Below are positions 21,922-32,914 of a stretch of DNA of 64,000 bases, piece by piece. How positions within the stretch are numbered: the stretch's first letter is position 1; each line of letters opens with the position of its first letter. The stretch lies in contig MU119302.1 of assembly GCA_014904845.1 (NCBI GenBank), forward strand, positions 117,166 to 181,165, read 5' to 3'. The notes under the pieces were generated by a model that was not told the DNA's origin, searched no databases, and saw nothing but the letters and a program-made list of their open reading frames with translations. The DNA is from Acephala macrosclerotiorum (taxonomy: Eukaryota; Ascomycota; Leotiomycetes; Helotiales; Mollisiaceae). The position numbers were made by a program, and so were the translations under genes.

Positions 21922-22507
21922 GGTCGTTGGTTTGGAAATGGTAGCAAGAGGATGCACATGAAAAGAGCATATTCAGTCACTTCGGAGCCAGGCAAGTCTT
22001 CGACAGAACGCGCAAACTACATCAAGAATGAGCTGTACAACTCCGAGTCTAACTTCGGGTCTCCGTTACAAGCTACGACATCCTAAACACTGTCTCGGTG
22101 CACGCACCAACAACCCGTTCCACCTGACATTTTGGTCTATTTCTCAAATCGAGAACTGTCCAAATTGGGATCGACACCGTGCGGAGCTACGCTCCGCTTT
22201 CCACCAGCTCTACATTGTCCTTGGGTGATAGCGACATTCCTCTTACTACAAAGACTCGGTGTCGTTAGGATATCCCCGCTTGCTTATTTCAGATGGAGAG
22301 CTGCTCCCGTTTCCATTCCGAGCGTCAGAAATGTTGTGCAAGGAGGATCAGTGACGGTTCGTGGGAAGTCGGTGATTTCCCCAGGTTGTCGTGGATGTCG
22401 ATGCAAAGGCCTTGGTGCCCGTATCAAATCCCCGCCTCCGAGTGCTCTCTGAAGCCAGTTCTGCAGACAGATTAGAGTTGGTTTTGTTCCCTTCCCAGCC
22501 CTTATGT
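21922..22507. other. No gene supported
   Basis: Short ORFs only. The region separates the 3' ends of two convergent genes. No repeat or RNA gene recognised. Confidence 0.5.
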
Positions 22508-23580
22508 TCACCCCACTTCAGCTGGCTCTTGCTTCAACCTTAGCGTTCTTCCCAGCCCAGGGACGTTTTCTCTCCACGTGGGTTGTTGCAACACCAAGAT
22601 CGCAACCTTCTCGTAGTCAGTATTTCAATTCATCACCAATGTCTCCTCGCTTACCTGCAGTGAAATCCACAGGACCGCAAGCCTGACGAGTGTTGTGTAT
22701 GCGGCATTTAGTTTATCTTGCACAGCAGCAAACTCCCTCCGACCAACTGCATTGTCGCGCTCTTCTCGAAGCCTCTCGATGGCAGCACTCTGCTCTCTCA
22801 TTTGCTGGAGAACCAGCGCCAGTGTGTCATGCAAACGTTCCACTTCACTCTGCGAAGTCTGGTGTCGCGATCGACTCGCCGCATCTGACTCCTGAATTAC
22901 AGCCATCACTCTGCTCCTCGTCTCCTCGTGGGCTGCTTCCGATTTCGAATTTGTGTCTTCGTGACATCTCTTCAGTGTCTCGGTCAGATTTCTTAACAAT
23001 GTCTCGAAAATATCTCGACTCTCAATCACGGAGTCGAGAAATGTTTTAGCATGTGCGTCGAGACGATCCAAGCGCCCTTCCGCACGAAGGGCTACGAGGT
23101 CGAACTGTGTTCTATCCAACCCTCCTTTAGCAAGGCTACATCTTGAAATGAATATCCATACCTGAAATTCACAGCTACACGCAAATTTATCGCAACAAGA
23201 TACCCGGCCAGCCTGGCCTGCAGATCGCGCACCTCTCGTCGACCCATCACGCTCTTCAAGGCCTTCTTCATGCTCTTGTAGCGCGTTTTCGAACCCTGAA
23301 CTTTCAGCTTATTCAGCGCATCAAGCAGCTTGTTCGCATCAACGGCGCAATCTTTGCAAAGTGCTTTAAGCTCGAGGTCAACTATACCAGGATACTCCTT
23401 GAGCTTTTGAGTTATATTTAACATCTCGTTTGTAAGTTGCTCGAGATTGTCGTTGCTCGCCAGGCTCCCAGTCCCTGATCCATAGATCTCCTTAGTTTCG
23501 AAAAACAATTTCCCTGCCAAGTCGACAAATTGACAAATATTCCCAGCTACACTGAGTGCCGTGAGTGGGTCTAAAGGCAT
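22508..23580 (-). CDS. Orphan NLR N-terminal-domain protein
   Basis: Three exons (23580-23162, 23111-22655, about 22606-22508) give 324 residues. The N-terminus MPLDPLTALSVAGNICQFVD.. and the following helices (EIYGSGTGSL, LKALCKDCAVDANKLLDALNKLKVQ, DLQARLAGYLVAINLRVAVNF) match the helical domain that precedes NACHT or NB-ARC modules in fungal NLR-like proteins. Here it is followed only by a coiled coil (RSRHQTSQSEVERLHDTLAL..) and a short tail; no P-loop is present. Such solo domains may act as partners or regulators of full NLRs. The last acceptor could be one codon earlier. It sits beside a HET-domain pseudogene and another NLR N-domain gene. Confidence 0.72.
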
Positions 23581-24134
23581 CGCTGATGATTAATGGCACC
23601 AAAGCAAATCGTCGAAACGATTCTGTAATGGAATGAGACTCGGCAAGATCGCAAAACGGGAACTTTCGTCGGGAGCTGCCTCCTACTTATGCTTCTTCCG
23701 CGACCGCCCTTTTCCTTGTACAGATTCGCAGCTGCCTATTGCGAAGCCTTGGTGGCGGAGGCTGAGCTGAGCACATCCCCCGCCCTCCAATCAATCTCAA
23801 ATTTGCAAAGCACATCCTACGTCACTTGGCAACCGACCTTCAGTATTCATCGCGATTTCTCTCTCGATGTAATTCTGATTCATATTTAGAGTGATTTACC
23901 TGTTTCGTTGTAAGTACGACACTACTTCAGATAGATCGTATCAAATGCGCTCAGGACGATCTATGGCCTGCAGAAGTACCGTACCTCATCGATCCAAAGT
24001 CCCCCCTATGTTTTCGACACCCAGCTATGGGTGAAGTTCCCTGAGCGTATGGGATGGACAATCAAGGAACTTCTCGACATCAGAGTGGGAAAGCCTAGCA
24101 GAATCCAGAGCATACGAACGACCGAGCGGCATCT
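23581..24134. other. No gene supported
   Basis: Nothing coherent is visible. The 5' end of the HET-domain pseudogene may extend into this stretch (24000-24134 is open in places) but without a recognisable start. Confidence 0.4.
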
Positions 24135-26295
24135 TTGGCTCAAGCCCGGCTATACTTTGGGCTCATCTTCTCACTGACCGAAACTCCTGTTGACACCCAG
24201 AAGTATCTGCGACTTAATTCGGAGGACAAACAAATTGTGTCCACGGCATACTTCCCCGAACAAGTTGAGCAATGGCGGCAGTCGCGGCAAGAAAAACAAA
24301 GGAGCAACTCACCGAGTACCGCAAGAGTTTAGACGATCTAATCGATGTCATCGACATGCATTGCTTTCAGGCAGTCAAAGGAAACGACACCGTGGTACTG
24401 TCCGAAGTCTGTTTCTCGATAATGATATTGTGGACATCGTTGATTCTCTGTAAGAAACGATGGTTTCCGGACTCGGCACACCCACGCGAACCACTACTCG
24501 GAACAGCCGACGAAGAGATACGTGCGCATTTTGCTCGGAAAGGGTGGTGCAAGAGCGATATTCAACGGATAGGGCAAGTATTCTGCAGTCTTACTATGTA
24601 TCATATCGGTACTAGTGGGCAGAAGAGGTTGACTCGGACCACTCGAAGTGTGATACAGACCAATGTCGAGCTTTGCAGCAGGTTGGCAGCAAGAACTATA
24701 AGCTACGACACATGAAGGGCGACTGTCAGTGCAGGTTGGTTGATACGAGGCAAGGTCAACTTGCCGAATTGATTAAGGAGCGATACCAGTGTTGTCTTAT
24801 TCGAAACTGGACGGTTTACAACGGCAGTCCTTTCGTCCAAATGAGTCTCATCAACTTCCATACATTGCTATTTCGCACGTCTAGGCCGACGGTCTTGGAA
24901 ATCCAAACGCCAACTATATGCACCAGTGTCAATTACAGCTCATGCAAGACAGTGTGAGAATGGTTGCACAAAAGCTGTCCAGTGTTCATCCCCAATTAGA
25001 AGTACATTTCTGGATTGACACTCTCTGCGTCCCATCAGAGAACATCCCAGAGAAAGGGACAGCAATTGCATCCATGGAGACAGTCTACAAACAAGTTGCC
25101 GCGGTCTTGGTTATCGATTCCGAGCTCGAGATCGTCGATGAATCATCATCTCCTGCGTACGTTGCTTCCATGATTGGGTCGTCCATCTGGTTGGCTCACC
25201 TATGGACAATTCAGGAAGCAGTATTTGCCAAAGAATTCTACTTCCAACTCGGCAATAACGCAGTCACTGAGGCAACACTCCGCCAAGTCGTCATCCAAAT
25301 AGGATTTGGCATCAACGAAGGGAACTTGCTGTACTGAAACTCGGACGCTCTCATTATCACCGACGCTCTGACAAGACTTATCGAACTCGGTCTAGACAGA
25401 ATGAGAATATACCACGGCATAGGCACCCTGCGAAATATGCGAATCGCGATTCCGCTTCACCACTCGAGCAGCCGACGAAGCAATTCGTCTTGCCATTCTA
25501 CTAGGCTTCAGTAAACACCAAATCTAAACCCTTCCAGGTGATGCAGATCTCCGCATGATGCATTTTCTCTTGATGCAAAGATACCTTCCACGAGAGATGT
25601 TGTTCTGGGAGAGTCGCAATCTGAAGTACGATGGGTTCAGCTGGGCGCCTTCGACCTTCTTGAGTCGTCGAGGGACAAGGCTTACACAAGGCTTTCCATC
25701 TGCATCACACGATTACCACCAATGGCTGTCGATATGGAATTCCGAGAACCCGGATGCGACCCACGTAGATGATAAGGGCTTCCGTGTGAAATTCCCTGGC
25801 ACCTTGTTCGACGTGAGCTCGTATACCAAGAGGACGGATAAAGTCCAGATGCATGTGGAGAATCTAGATGCACGGTACTGTGCATGTCTCGTTGCAAATA
25901 AGAAGTCCTCTGATCCTACATGGAATTTGTTTGTTGGTTTGAAGGGTCCTGCAATTATACTCCCGCGAGAGCTCCCGAGGTCCCAACCAGTAGATCGACC
26001 GAACATGATCCTCGGAACGCTGGTTGATGTCCTCGATCCGTTTGAGGAGGTTAATGGGGAGTTGTGCCGTGTCTATGAGACCCTAGTTATCTGTTTCGGT
26101 CTCAATTGGGAGTGGAAACCTACTCCTAATACTTTGAACGAGGGAAAGGGAGAGCTAGTAAAAGCTACAGCCCTGAAGGACCAGGAGGGTGTGTTAGATA
26201 AGTGCCGCGTTGATGGGAAGTCCCCCTCAGTGTGGCTCCGCTCTTCACGGCACAGTACAGCAAAGCGGGGGAGTCTCGCTAAGATCCACGCTTAG
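24135..26295 (+). pseudogene. HET-domain protein, several lesions
   Basis: Fragments in different frames follow the order of one HET-domain protein: KGWCKSDIQRI, SKCDTDQCRALQ, CQCRLV, QLPYIAISHV-stop-ADGLGN, the HET core FWIDTLCVPSENIPEKGTAI, LWTIQEAVFAK, TRAADEAIRLAILLGF, then RYLPREMLFWESR and FSWAPSTFLSRRGT. Such proteins trigger cell death in heterokaryon incompatibility. Lesions: TAG at 24882-24884 exactly where the family has Trp (TGG), a TGA at 25335-25337, TAA at 25525-25527 and at least two frameshifts before 24860. The last 247 residues are open. The Trp-to-stop change is a G-to-A transition as made by RIP. The true start was not found. Confidence 0.72.
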
Positions 26296-26359
26296 CACAC
26301 ACTTTTCCATTTCGGAGAATTAGCCCTCCTCTAGAATCTTGATCCTCGAGACCGCCAAG

Positions 26360-27473
26360 ATGTCCTTCTCATACTGGCCTGGCGGCATTCCTGCCTACGT
26401 GCAAGTTGACGAGACTCCAATTCCCTACGATGACATCGAAGGTTTGAGCATCGGATGGCGCCTTTTCATCAAAGTAACTCATTCCACAAACCAGATCAAC
26501 TCCCAAAATCCAATACTAACCACGAGACAGGAGCAATGGGTTCCTATTCCCCCAACCGAGCAAGACCCATTGAAAGTACGGCGTGCCCTGGTCCAGAAAC
26601 GGCGAGCGCTCGTCGCCGAGTGGACGCAAGCTCCTCAATCGCTTCGCGACGACTACCAATCTCGGGCAGCCTCAAACCCTATAAAATGGAATTATCAAGA
26701 CCTCAAGGAATTTGTTTCGAAAGGAGAACAGAACGATGGTAATTCCTGGTATTGCTGCATAGCTCCGCTCGATACCCCGCACAATCGAGTACTTTGGGCA
26801 AAGCTCCATATATTATCCCACAACTTGCGCCACGACAACCCAGAGGGAATCGATAGACCGGGCATCATCTCTGCATCACCACATTCGCCGCTTTCTTTGC
26901 TAGAGACGAAGGATTTCATGAGGACCACTACGCTTGAACCCGCGGATTTTATGAACATGGCAATGACTGTGCATGGAACAGTCGTTTTCCGCTTTCACAA
27001 AACAATCCTTGCCGACCAACAATCATTGGATGCAGGTCTCCTTCTGTTGACAGAGTTTAAAAGCAACGGCGATGTTGGAATGAGCATGCGATTTTCTGTG
27101 TTGGAGTTTGAGGATGTTTATAACCAGCTCGTGGGAATGGGGAGGTCGGTTTGGTGGATGAGACATTTTTATGGATTTGATGGTCCTCCTGCTGGAACTT
27201 GGAAAGAGGACGAAGTTCCGGTTGCTGGGAAGGAGTAAGTCTTCCGTATGATTTGGAGAGTTCGTTTTGTAGTGCTGATTATGGGACAGGATTAACTTGA
27301 CCCCACCCATTCTTGAGATCTTGAAGAGTATCGCTGAGACGACCACCTATTTCGAGGGTAGAAGCGAAGAGAAATGGAGGGAATTGTTGGAAAAGATCGC
27401 GCCGGAGTATCTTGAACTCGAGGAAGCAGGAAACCCGGAGGACTATGACCATTCTAGATTTCTGGAAATGTAG
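26360..27473 (+). CDS. Unknown fungal protein
   Basis: Three exons (26360-26473, 26531-27234, 27290-27473) give 333 residues; intron 1 has a perfect TACTAAC branch point, intron 2 GTAAGT and ACAG. I chose ATG 26360 (MSFSYWPGG) because no in-frame ATG lies upstream. No signal peptide or membrane segment. The first third is Arg/Gln-rich and helical (VRRALVQKRRALVAEW), the middle has mixed strands (TVHGTVVFRFHKTIL, GDVGMSMRFSVLEFEDVYNQL), the end is an acidic helix. I do not recognise the family. It lies between a HET pseudogene and NLR N-domain genes, a position where incompatibility-associated genes are common, but this alone does not assign a function. Confidence 0.68.
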
Positions 27474-27875
27474 ACAGCTTTCATGAAAGCTTTTGAGTAT
27501 TCTGTACTGAGGAGTCGCACGACGGTGTCCTGTAGGCCTTGGTGTAATATTCTTTGGATGATTCAGATCCTTAATACACAGAGCAGCGACAGCCCACTGT
27601 GGTATCAAACCAGACTTCTCTCGATATATACTACTCCCCATCATCTCCTTTCGGGCTTGATTGGGGCCATCTTCTGTGGAGACTCATACCATGCTCATAC
27701 AAAGAAATTACACCGCAATTTCAGCCCCTGCCTAGACCCACAACCCCTTGAAGCTCTCAAAATATCCAGATATCGAGGGATCGACGTGTTGAGGGCTTGA
27801 GGTGATTCCGCCTTGCTTCGTGTAGATTTTTCGAGATTTATCGCATTATCATAGACTAACGACAAACTCATGCCA

Positions 27876-29503
27876 TTATTCGGAGTTGTTGGGGATGTTC
27901 TTGTCTTCTTGAATTGTTTGACGAATTCGATAACCCTCACCTAAAGGTATATTCCTCATCGAAACCAATCCTTGTTCAGGCACGTCAGATGGCAGTCGAG
28001 CAAAGTGCTTGCTCCAAAGCCATCCCACCTTGTTTCGAGGATCATCTTGGTTTGCTGCAAGCCAAAGGTCGCCTTTCTCACCAAGAACATCGAAAACCTA
28101 GTCGGGGTCAGCAAATCTCATGTTAAGGATTGCAACTCTCTTACATCACCAGCAGCATACAGTAGCCAGGAATAGTCACCCTTAAATTTTTCCACGTCAA
28201 GGTGGAAGTCAAACAAGCTCGCCGCAAGGTAAAGGACGGGGTACTCTTCAACCCTTTCGTATGTCGCCTCTTTGACACTCGTGGTAGACGAAATCTCGGA
28301 CTGTTGTTCAGATAGTGATTCGGGGTACTCTTCAACTCTTTCGTATGTCACCCCGAGGACACTCCTGGCAGGCGACATCTCGGACTGGTGTTCAGATAGC
28401 GATTCGGAGGCTTCAGGCCTCTTGACGAGAGCTTGCTCCTCCTCCCCGAAATGCCCAAACATGGGTTCTAGCTCTGGGACTTCTGGGAGTTGGGGCAGAT
28501 AATCATCAATGATACTACTCGACTCCTTTTTGGAAGGGATTTTGAACTCCTTGCCATTTTCGGACCAGTACATGTCGCTGTTTATCAGATCCTCCTTCTG
28601 AATGGGTAAGGCCCATACAGACAAGTTTGAGATGCCCGAAAGGCTAAGTTCAGAGAGTAAAGACCATGTTTGGGTCAATTGAGCCGAGCTTGCAATGGAG
28701 AAGGGGCGGGCTCGGGCTCTCCATCTTCGAGATTTTTGACAAACCCACGAGCTGTTTAGTTCTTCTTCGAAGGCACGAATGACGGGATGCCGAAGATTCG
28801 ACTGGACGGTCTCTGCCGATGTGATATCGTTTGCGGTAGCGCTCACACCCGGAATCGTGTCTGCGATTGAAATTGTATCGTGGTTGTCATGGCTGTAGGT
28901 TGATCCCGCGATGGATTTCTGCATTATAGACATTCGGTTGGTCAGATCGAGATTACCCTCTAACACCCGCACAACCAAGACTTTGAGTTCGGTGGCCGAT
29001 ATCTCAGCTCTTTGAACAGATTGACTAGAATTCGAGTCAGTTGGAAGCACTGAGGGGTAGGCTTAAGGACAATACCATGTCATGATAGTCAAAACCAGAT
29101 TGAGAGACGTCTTAGATGCTTCAAGCTCTCCTCTATACTTGCGCACTTCCGACATCCTTGAATTCCATCTGATGCTATCGAACAGACCCAATTTATCATC
29201 TACCTTGAGCCCTGCAATGCATCCTTCCAAGTTCGACATAGTCAACACACATGATGTCAAAATGGCTACAATATCGCCCACAAAGAGCATTGACGCTCTT
29301 TCGGGATCAATATTGCCTTGTTTCAATAACAGTATCTGTAATTGCTGAAGAATCGAGCGTATTACGTCGATTGTGTTTTTGATGGCAATAATTTCACTGC
29401 TTCCCTTATTTCTGGCTGATACGATTCTCGCGATAGTCGATGAAAAGCTGGCGGTGGTTTTGACTAACCCCCCGACGGCGCCAATCACAGTCAAAGGATC
29501 CAT
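27876..29503 (-). CDS. NLR N-terminal-like domain plus SH3-like domain
   Basis: Three exons (29503-29076, 29024-28145, 28097-27876) splice in frame to 509 residues. The start MDPLTVIGAVGGLVKTTASFSSTI and the helices up to LNLVLTIMTC resemble the helical signalling domain at the N-terminus of fungal STAND/NLR proteins. The middle is acidic and Ser-rich and contains two tandem 28-residue copies (ESLSEHQSEMS..TYERVEEYP and ESLSEQQSEIS..TYERVEEYP). The last 100 residues read as an SH3 fold: LYLAASLFDF, then YAAGDVFDVLGEKGDLWLAAN, then VGWLWSKHFARL, with the ALYDF-like, GD and Trp positions in place; this fold is only complete after splicing the last intron. It has no NACHT or NB-ARC module. It may be an adaptor in a recognition pathway (inference). 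Confidence 0.72.
28230..28420 (-). repeat. Tandem 28-codon duplication
   Basis: Two adjacent copies of about 84 bases inside the NLR-like gene encode ESLSE(H/Q)QSE.. to TYERVEEYP. The 3' parts (TYERVEEYP) are nearly identical in DNA, so the duplication is fairly recent. Confidence 0.7.
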
Positions 29504-30436
29504 ATTGGAGATATCTGGGGCCAGAATTCACTGCCAGGGTCTGAGCATCGAGTACAGATAGAAGAGAAATGTTCCTTCCACAAGGAGCCTCAAATCGTTC
29601 TCGCACTTTCCCTCTGCTGCAAACTCGGGCGCGATTGCAGCCTAGAATCGTGAGTGATTGTTATTGGTGTTGTTTCTTTTTGGGTAGACCCCAAGATCTA
29701 CGAGGAAGCGCTGAGGCGGAGGAGCTTTCCCCAATCAAGTGCAGCAGACAAATAACGCCGCGAAGCCACACAAGAACGCTGAGCAACACGGTACCAAAAA
29801 AGAGGAACGAGCTTACAAAGAAGCAAACTTAGGGCAGTAATCGGCTACAATGCAGATGTACTGTACATGTCGGGCTGAGCTCAGCACTTTGAGCATGGCC
29901 TACTGGCCATGTTCAGAAGTTTGTCCGAGTGCTTGACAATCTTATAGGCCAGAGCCAACTTTCTTAGAGCTGCATTGAATAAACTTCCGCGCACCGTAAG
30001 AACCTCTCGCTACTTGCTTACTTGAAGAACAAAAGGTTCTTGAACATTTTGACCGTTAAAAAGTGTAGATGTTGTCCAGAAAAAAGAGAAGCACCTGAAC
30101 AGAGTTCTGAACATGACGGCTAGGAACAGACAATTGGAGTAATGATAGGACATTTGCTCGTGGTTCAATTCCGTAGTGATCTAAAGTAGGAATGCAGATT
30201 GGCATGAAAAGAAAGAGCACTGGTAGGCAAAGGGACAAGGAAAAAGGTGGCGCAGAATCTTCGGGTAGGGGAAATGTTTCATGATCACGTGCTGCTCTAA
30301 AATCGCGTCTCTGAATCCCAAATATTGACATCGCGACACAACCCCTCTACAACCCCTCCACAACCCTCTCGTTACATCTCTCCAAAGATTCCTTCTCAAT
30401 CATTCAAACGACACATCCTCGAAAAATATCTGCAAC
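29504..30436. other. Intergenic region
   Basis: No gene recognised. The region contains the 5' sides of two divergent genes. A short inverted repeat near 29865-29910 (GAGCTCAGCACTTTGAGCATGG.. / CCATGTTC) is visible but weak. Confidence 0.45.
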
Positions 30437-31077
30437 ATGGCAGTCTCCCAATCACAAGCCCTAACCTCCCTCTCCGCATCCGTAACCTCCCTCCGCTCCT
30501 CCCTGACGCTGTTGGACTCCTCCATCTCGATCCTCGACTCTGGAATCTCCGATTTCCCTCGTCTAAAGAAAGTCTTGTCATCTACGCGTGTATACTCCTT
30601 CATCCCCTTCCCTCCTATTCTTATTCAAAGCTAACAATCAAACAGCATTTCGAACTCACCCCCTCAACAACCCTCTCCGCAGCCCAACAATCCCTAGCCT
30701 CCGAACTCGCGCCTGCAATCTCAACCCTCCTTTCGCGCGCAGAAACATACATCTCGAAACTCGAACGCAAGCAACAAAACCTCATAGCACGTTCCGAGCT
30801 CCTGTCTGGACGGCTGGAAGGCACCGATACCAATACCGGCTTACGAAGGAAAAGATCCGTAGAGAGGATGATACATAAAGCGAGACCGGGAAGTGGAAGT
30901 GGGAAAAGAGGTGAGGAACAAGGAAATGAGGAAAGGGTGTTGAGACTCAAGGCGTTGAGAGGCAAGAAGGAGAGACTGGGATATGCGGTTGAGAGGCTAC
31001 AGTTGCAGAGTCAGCAGCGGCAGAGGCAGTTGAGGATGAGTGTCGCCGGGCAGGGGATGGATTATAGGACTGAATGA
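30437..31077 (+). CDS. SPC19: DASH complex subunit Spc19
   Basis: Two exons (30437-30589, 30646-31077) with a 56-base phase-0 intron (GTATAC donor, GCTAAC branch, ACAG acceptor) give 194 residues. The start with its repeated Ser/Leu helix (SLSASVTSLRSSLTLLDSSISILDSG), DFPRLKKVLSSTRHFELTP across the splice, and the second helix LASELAPAISTLLSRAETYISKLERKQQNL match the outer-kinetochore DASH/Dam1 subunit Spc19. It is part of the ten-protein ring that couples kinetochores to microtubules in the nucleus. The C-terminal 80 residues are basic and variable, as usual. The frame is intact, and the gene should be essential or nearly so. Confidence 0.88.
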
Positions 31078-31885
31078 AAGAGGGAGGCGACAAAGTGAAT
31101 GAAGGAATGGATGAAAAGAGTTGGTATGGCACTGGGGCTTGCCACCCAGCAGATCCAGAAAGAGAAAGACGGAGACACAAAAGATGAGGCTAGGGACGAG
31201 CGTCGCGGTGTGGAGAGATGATTTTTGGGGTAAAATCATGAGCATGGTCATGGAAAATGAACACCAGAACCTTTGCAGAGTACTAGCACAAGGACGAGAG
31301 TGGGAATGGAGATGCGGTCGATGGGCATATTATCCACGCGGAAGGAGAGCGGACAGATACAAAGGGTTATTGAATCCACTCGTCTGCACCCAACCATTCG
31401 AATGCAACAGACTCTATCTTCTGCCACCACTATTCTATCATTATTACACCTCGCCTTCAACCCTTTTCACTCCCCCCAGATCTATCACTTCTTGAAGCCT
31501 CAGGGATTTCCACCTGGTCAAGCCTATTGTCTGCCGTGGGAGATTTTCCATAGCCTCCACCGACCCGAAGTTCTCAAAATGCTCAAACCTTCTCGATCAC
31601 CCCTTCCCTCTAGCATCACCCATATATAACACCTCCCGGTTCTTCAATGAATCCACACGGCAGGAGCAACTCATCAAGCCAATCAACCACAGCTCTAAGA
31701 GCGCTCAATGCACGCTAATTGACCCCGCGAAAGAAAACCAAAACTGGACCAGCGTCCACTTTCACTCCACTCATCAACATCCACACTACATCGATATCGT
31801 CCCCCTTTTCCACAAACGAGACAAGCGAGACGAGATAGGGGATTCATCATTATCTGACACGCCACGAAACATTCGGATATTCAGG
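31078..31885. other. Intergenic region
   Basis: ORFs on both strands up to 124 codons are present but overlap each other, lack domains and have no splice logic. I treat them as chance. A pyrimidine-rich leader precedes the gene at 31886. Confidence 0.45.
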
Positions 31886-32914
31886 ATGGCGGTTCCGACG
31901 ATATTCCCTTATTTCAATAAGCTACCTTTAGAGTTGCGACTAATGATATGGGAGAAAGTCGAGACGCCATACAACACTGAACGTCCCCTCGTTCATTCCA
32001 TCCGCGGATTTCGACCATCGACAGTGACTTCTTCGCACCCAAATGCCGATGTTTCACAGTCTAGTCTCAATTACATTAAATCACACAACCTTCCATTTAC
32101 CATTCTGCATGTTGAGCTTAAGTTACCAGTCGGAGATGCTATCTTCTTGTCAACAACCGCGCCAGCACTTCCTTCTATCCTCCACGCATGTTCCGAGTCA
32201 CGAAGACACATTCTCAAGATCCACAAGCTGGAATACGACTTTGGCACTTATGTCAACGCAGAGCACGATATCTTTTTCCTGGACTACTCTCGACAATTGA
32301 TGGAAATCGACCGCGGTTTGGAATCAGCATGGGCCTTCATACAGCATAAGGAGCTGATTGACCGAGTTGAGAAGATTGCACTTCCTGTCCGGGAACATTT
32401 TTCCATCCACAGGAACGTCGCACTGCTCAAGCCACTACTCCCTAGCCTGAAGGAAGTTCACTTCATGTACGCACATAATGACTGGAACCCTCGAACGATG
32501 AACAACCAATACGTCGATCCACGATGCACGGGAAGGAGGATCAATCTGCTAGACACGAGCCACATACATAAGGAGGAGCAACCAGAATTTGTCAAGCCAT
32601 GGGAGCAGCAGTGGTGCGATGGACTGGCTGCATGTGGTGTCGATGGACAACCCATTCCGTCTCCCACGTTCCACCACGATCCTCTCGGTTTTGTTGATAG
32701 GGAAGACGAGTCCCATCGCAATCTCGAGTTCATCCAACGTTTCTGCTTGGATTTCATACCGGACTCTTTCCCTGGTGTCTTTTCTTACGTGGACCACGGA
32801 AGGGACGATGATTCCGACAATGATTCCGAAGATACAGACACAGCGACTGATGTATCTTCGGACGATCGGGACGAGCTGCCTGCTGTTCTTCTTGGCTGCA
32901 GGAATTTTATGTGA
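31886..32914 (+). CDS. 2EXR domain protein
   Basis: A single exon of 342 residues. The N-terminus (IFPYFNKLPLELRLMIWEKV, residues 5-24) is the defining motif of the fungal 2EXR family, a short F-box-like helix pair. A second family block, LPSILHACSESRRHIL with F..YVNAEHDIFFLD, follows at about 97-135, giving the usual 2EXR layout. The end is very acidic (DDDSDNDSEDTDTATD). Members are numerous in leotiomycete and sordariomycete genomes and are mostly uncharacterised; a role in protein interaction or ubiquitin ligase recruitment is only a guess from the F-box-like motif. Confidence 0.85.
   Translation: MAVPTIFPYFNKLPLELRLMIWEKVETPYNTERPLVHSIRGFRPSTVTSSHPNADVSQSSLNYIKSHNLPFTILHVELKLPVGDAIFLSTTAPALPSILHACSESRRHILKIHKLEYDFGTYVNAEHDIFFLDYSRQLMEIDRGLESAWAFIQHKELIDRVEKIALPVREHFSIHRNVALLKPLLPSLKEVHFMYAHNDWNPRTMNNQYVDPRCTGRRINLLDTSHIHKEEQPEFVKPWEQQWCDGLAACGVDGQPIPSPTFHHDPLGFVDREDESHRNLEFIQRFCLDFIPDSFPGVFSYVDHGRDDDSDNDSEDTDTATDVSSDDRDELPAVLLGCRNFM

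Noticed and set aside
26474..26530. Reading through the 57-base in-frame segment as coding sequence
   Set aside because: It has a GTAACT donor, a TACTAAC branch point and an ACAG acceptor, so it is an intron although its length is a multiple of three.
30140..30190. A tRNA-like GGTTCAATTCC segment
   Set aside because: No matching acceptor, D or anticodon arms could be folded around it.
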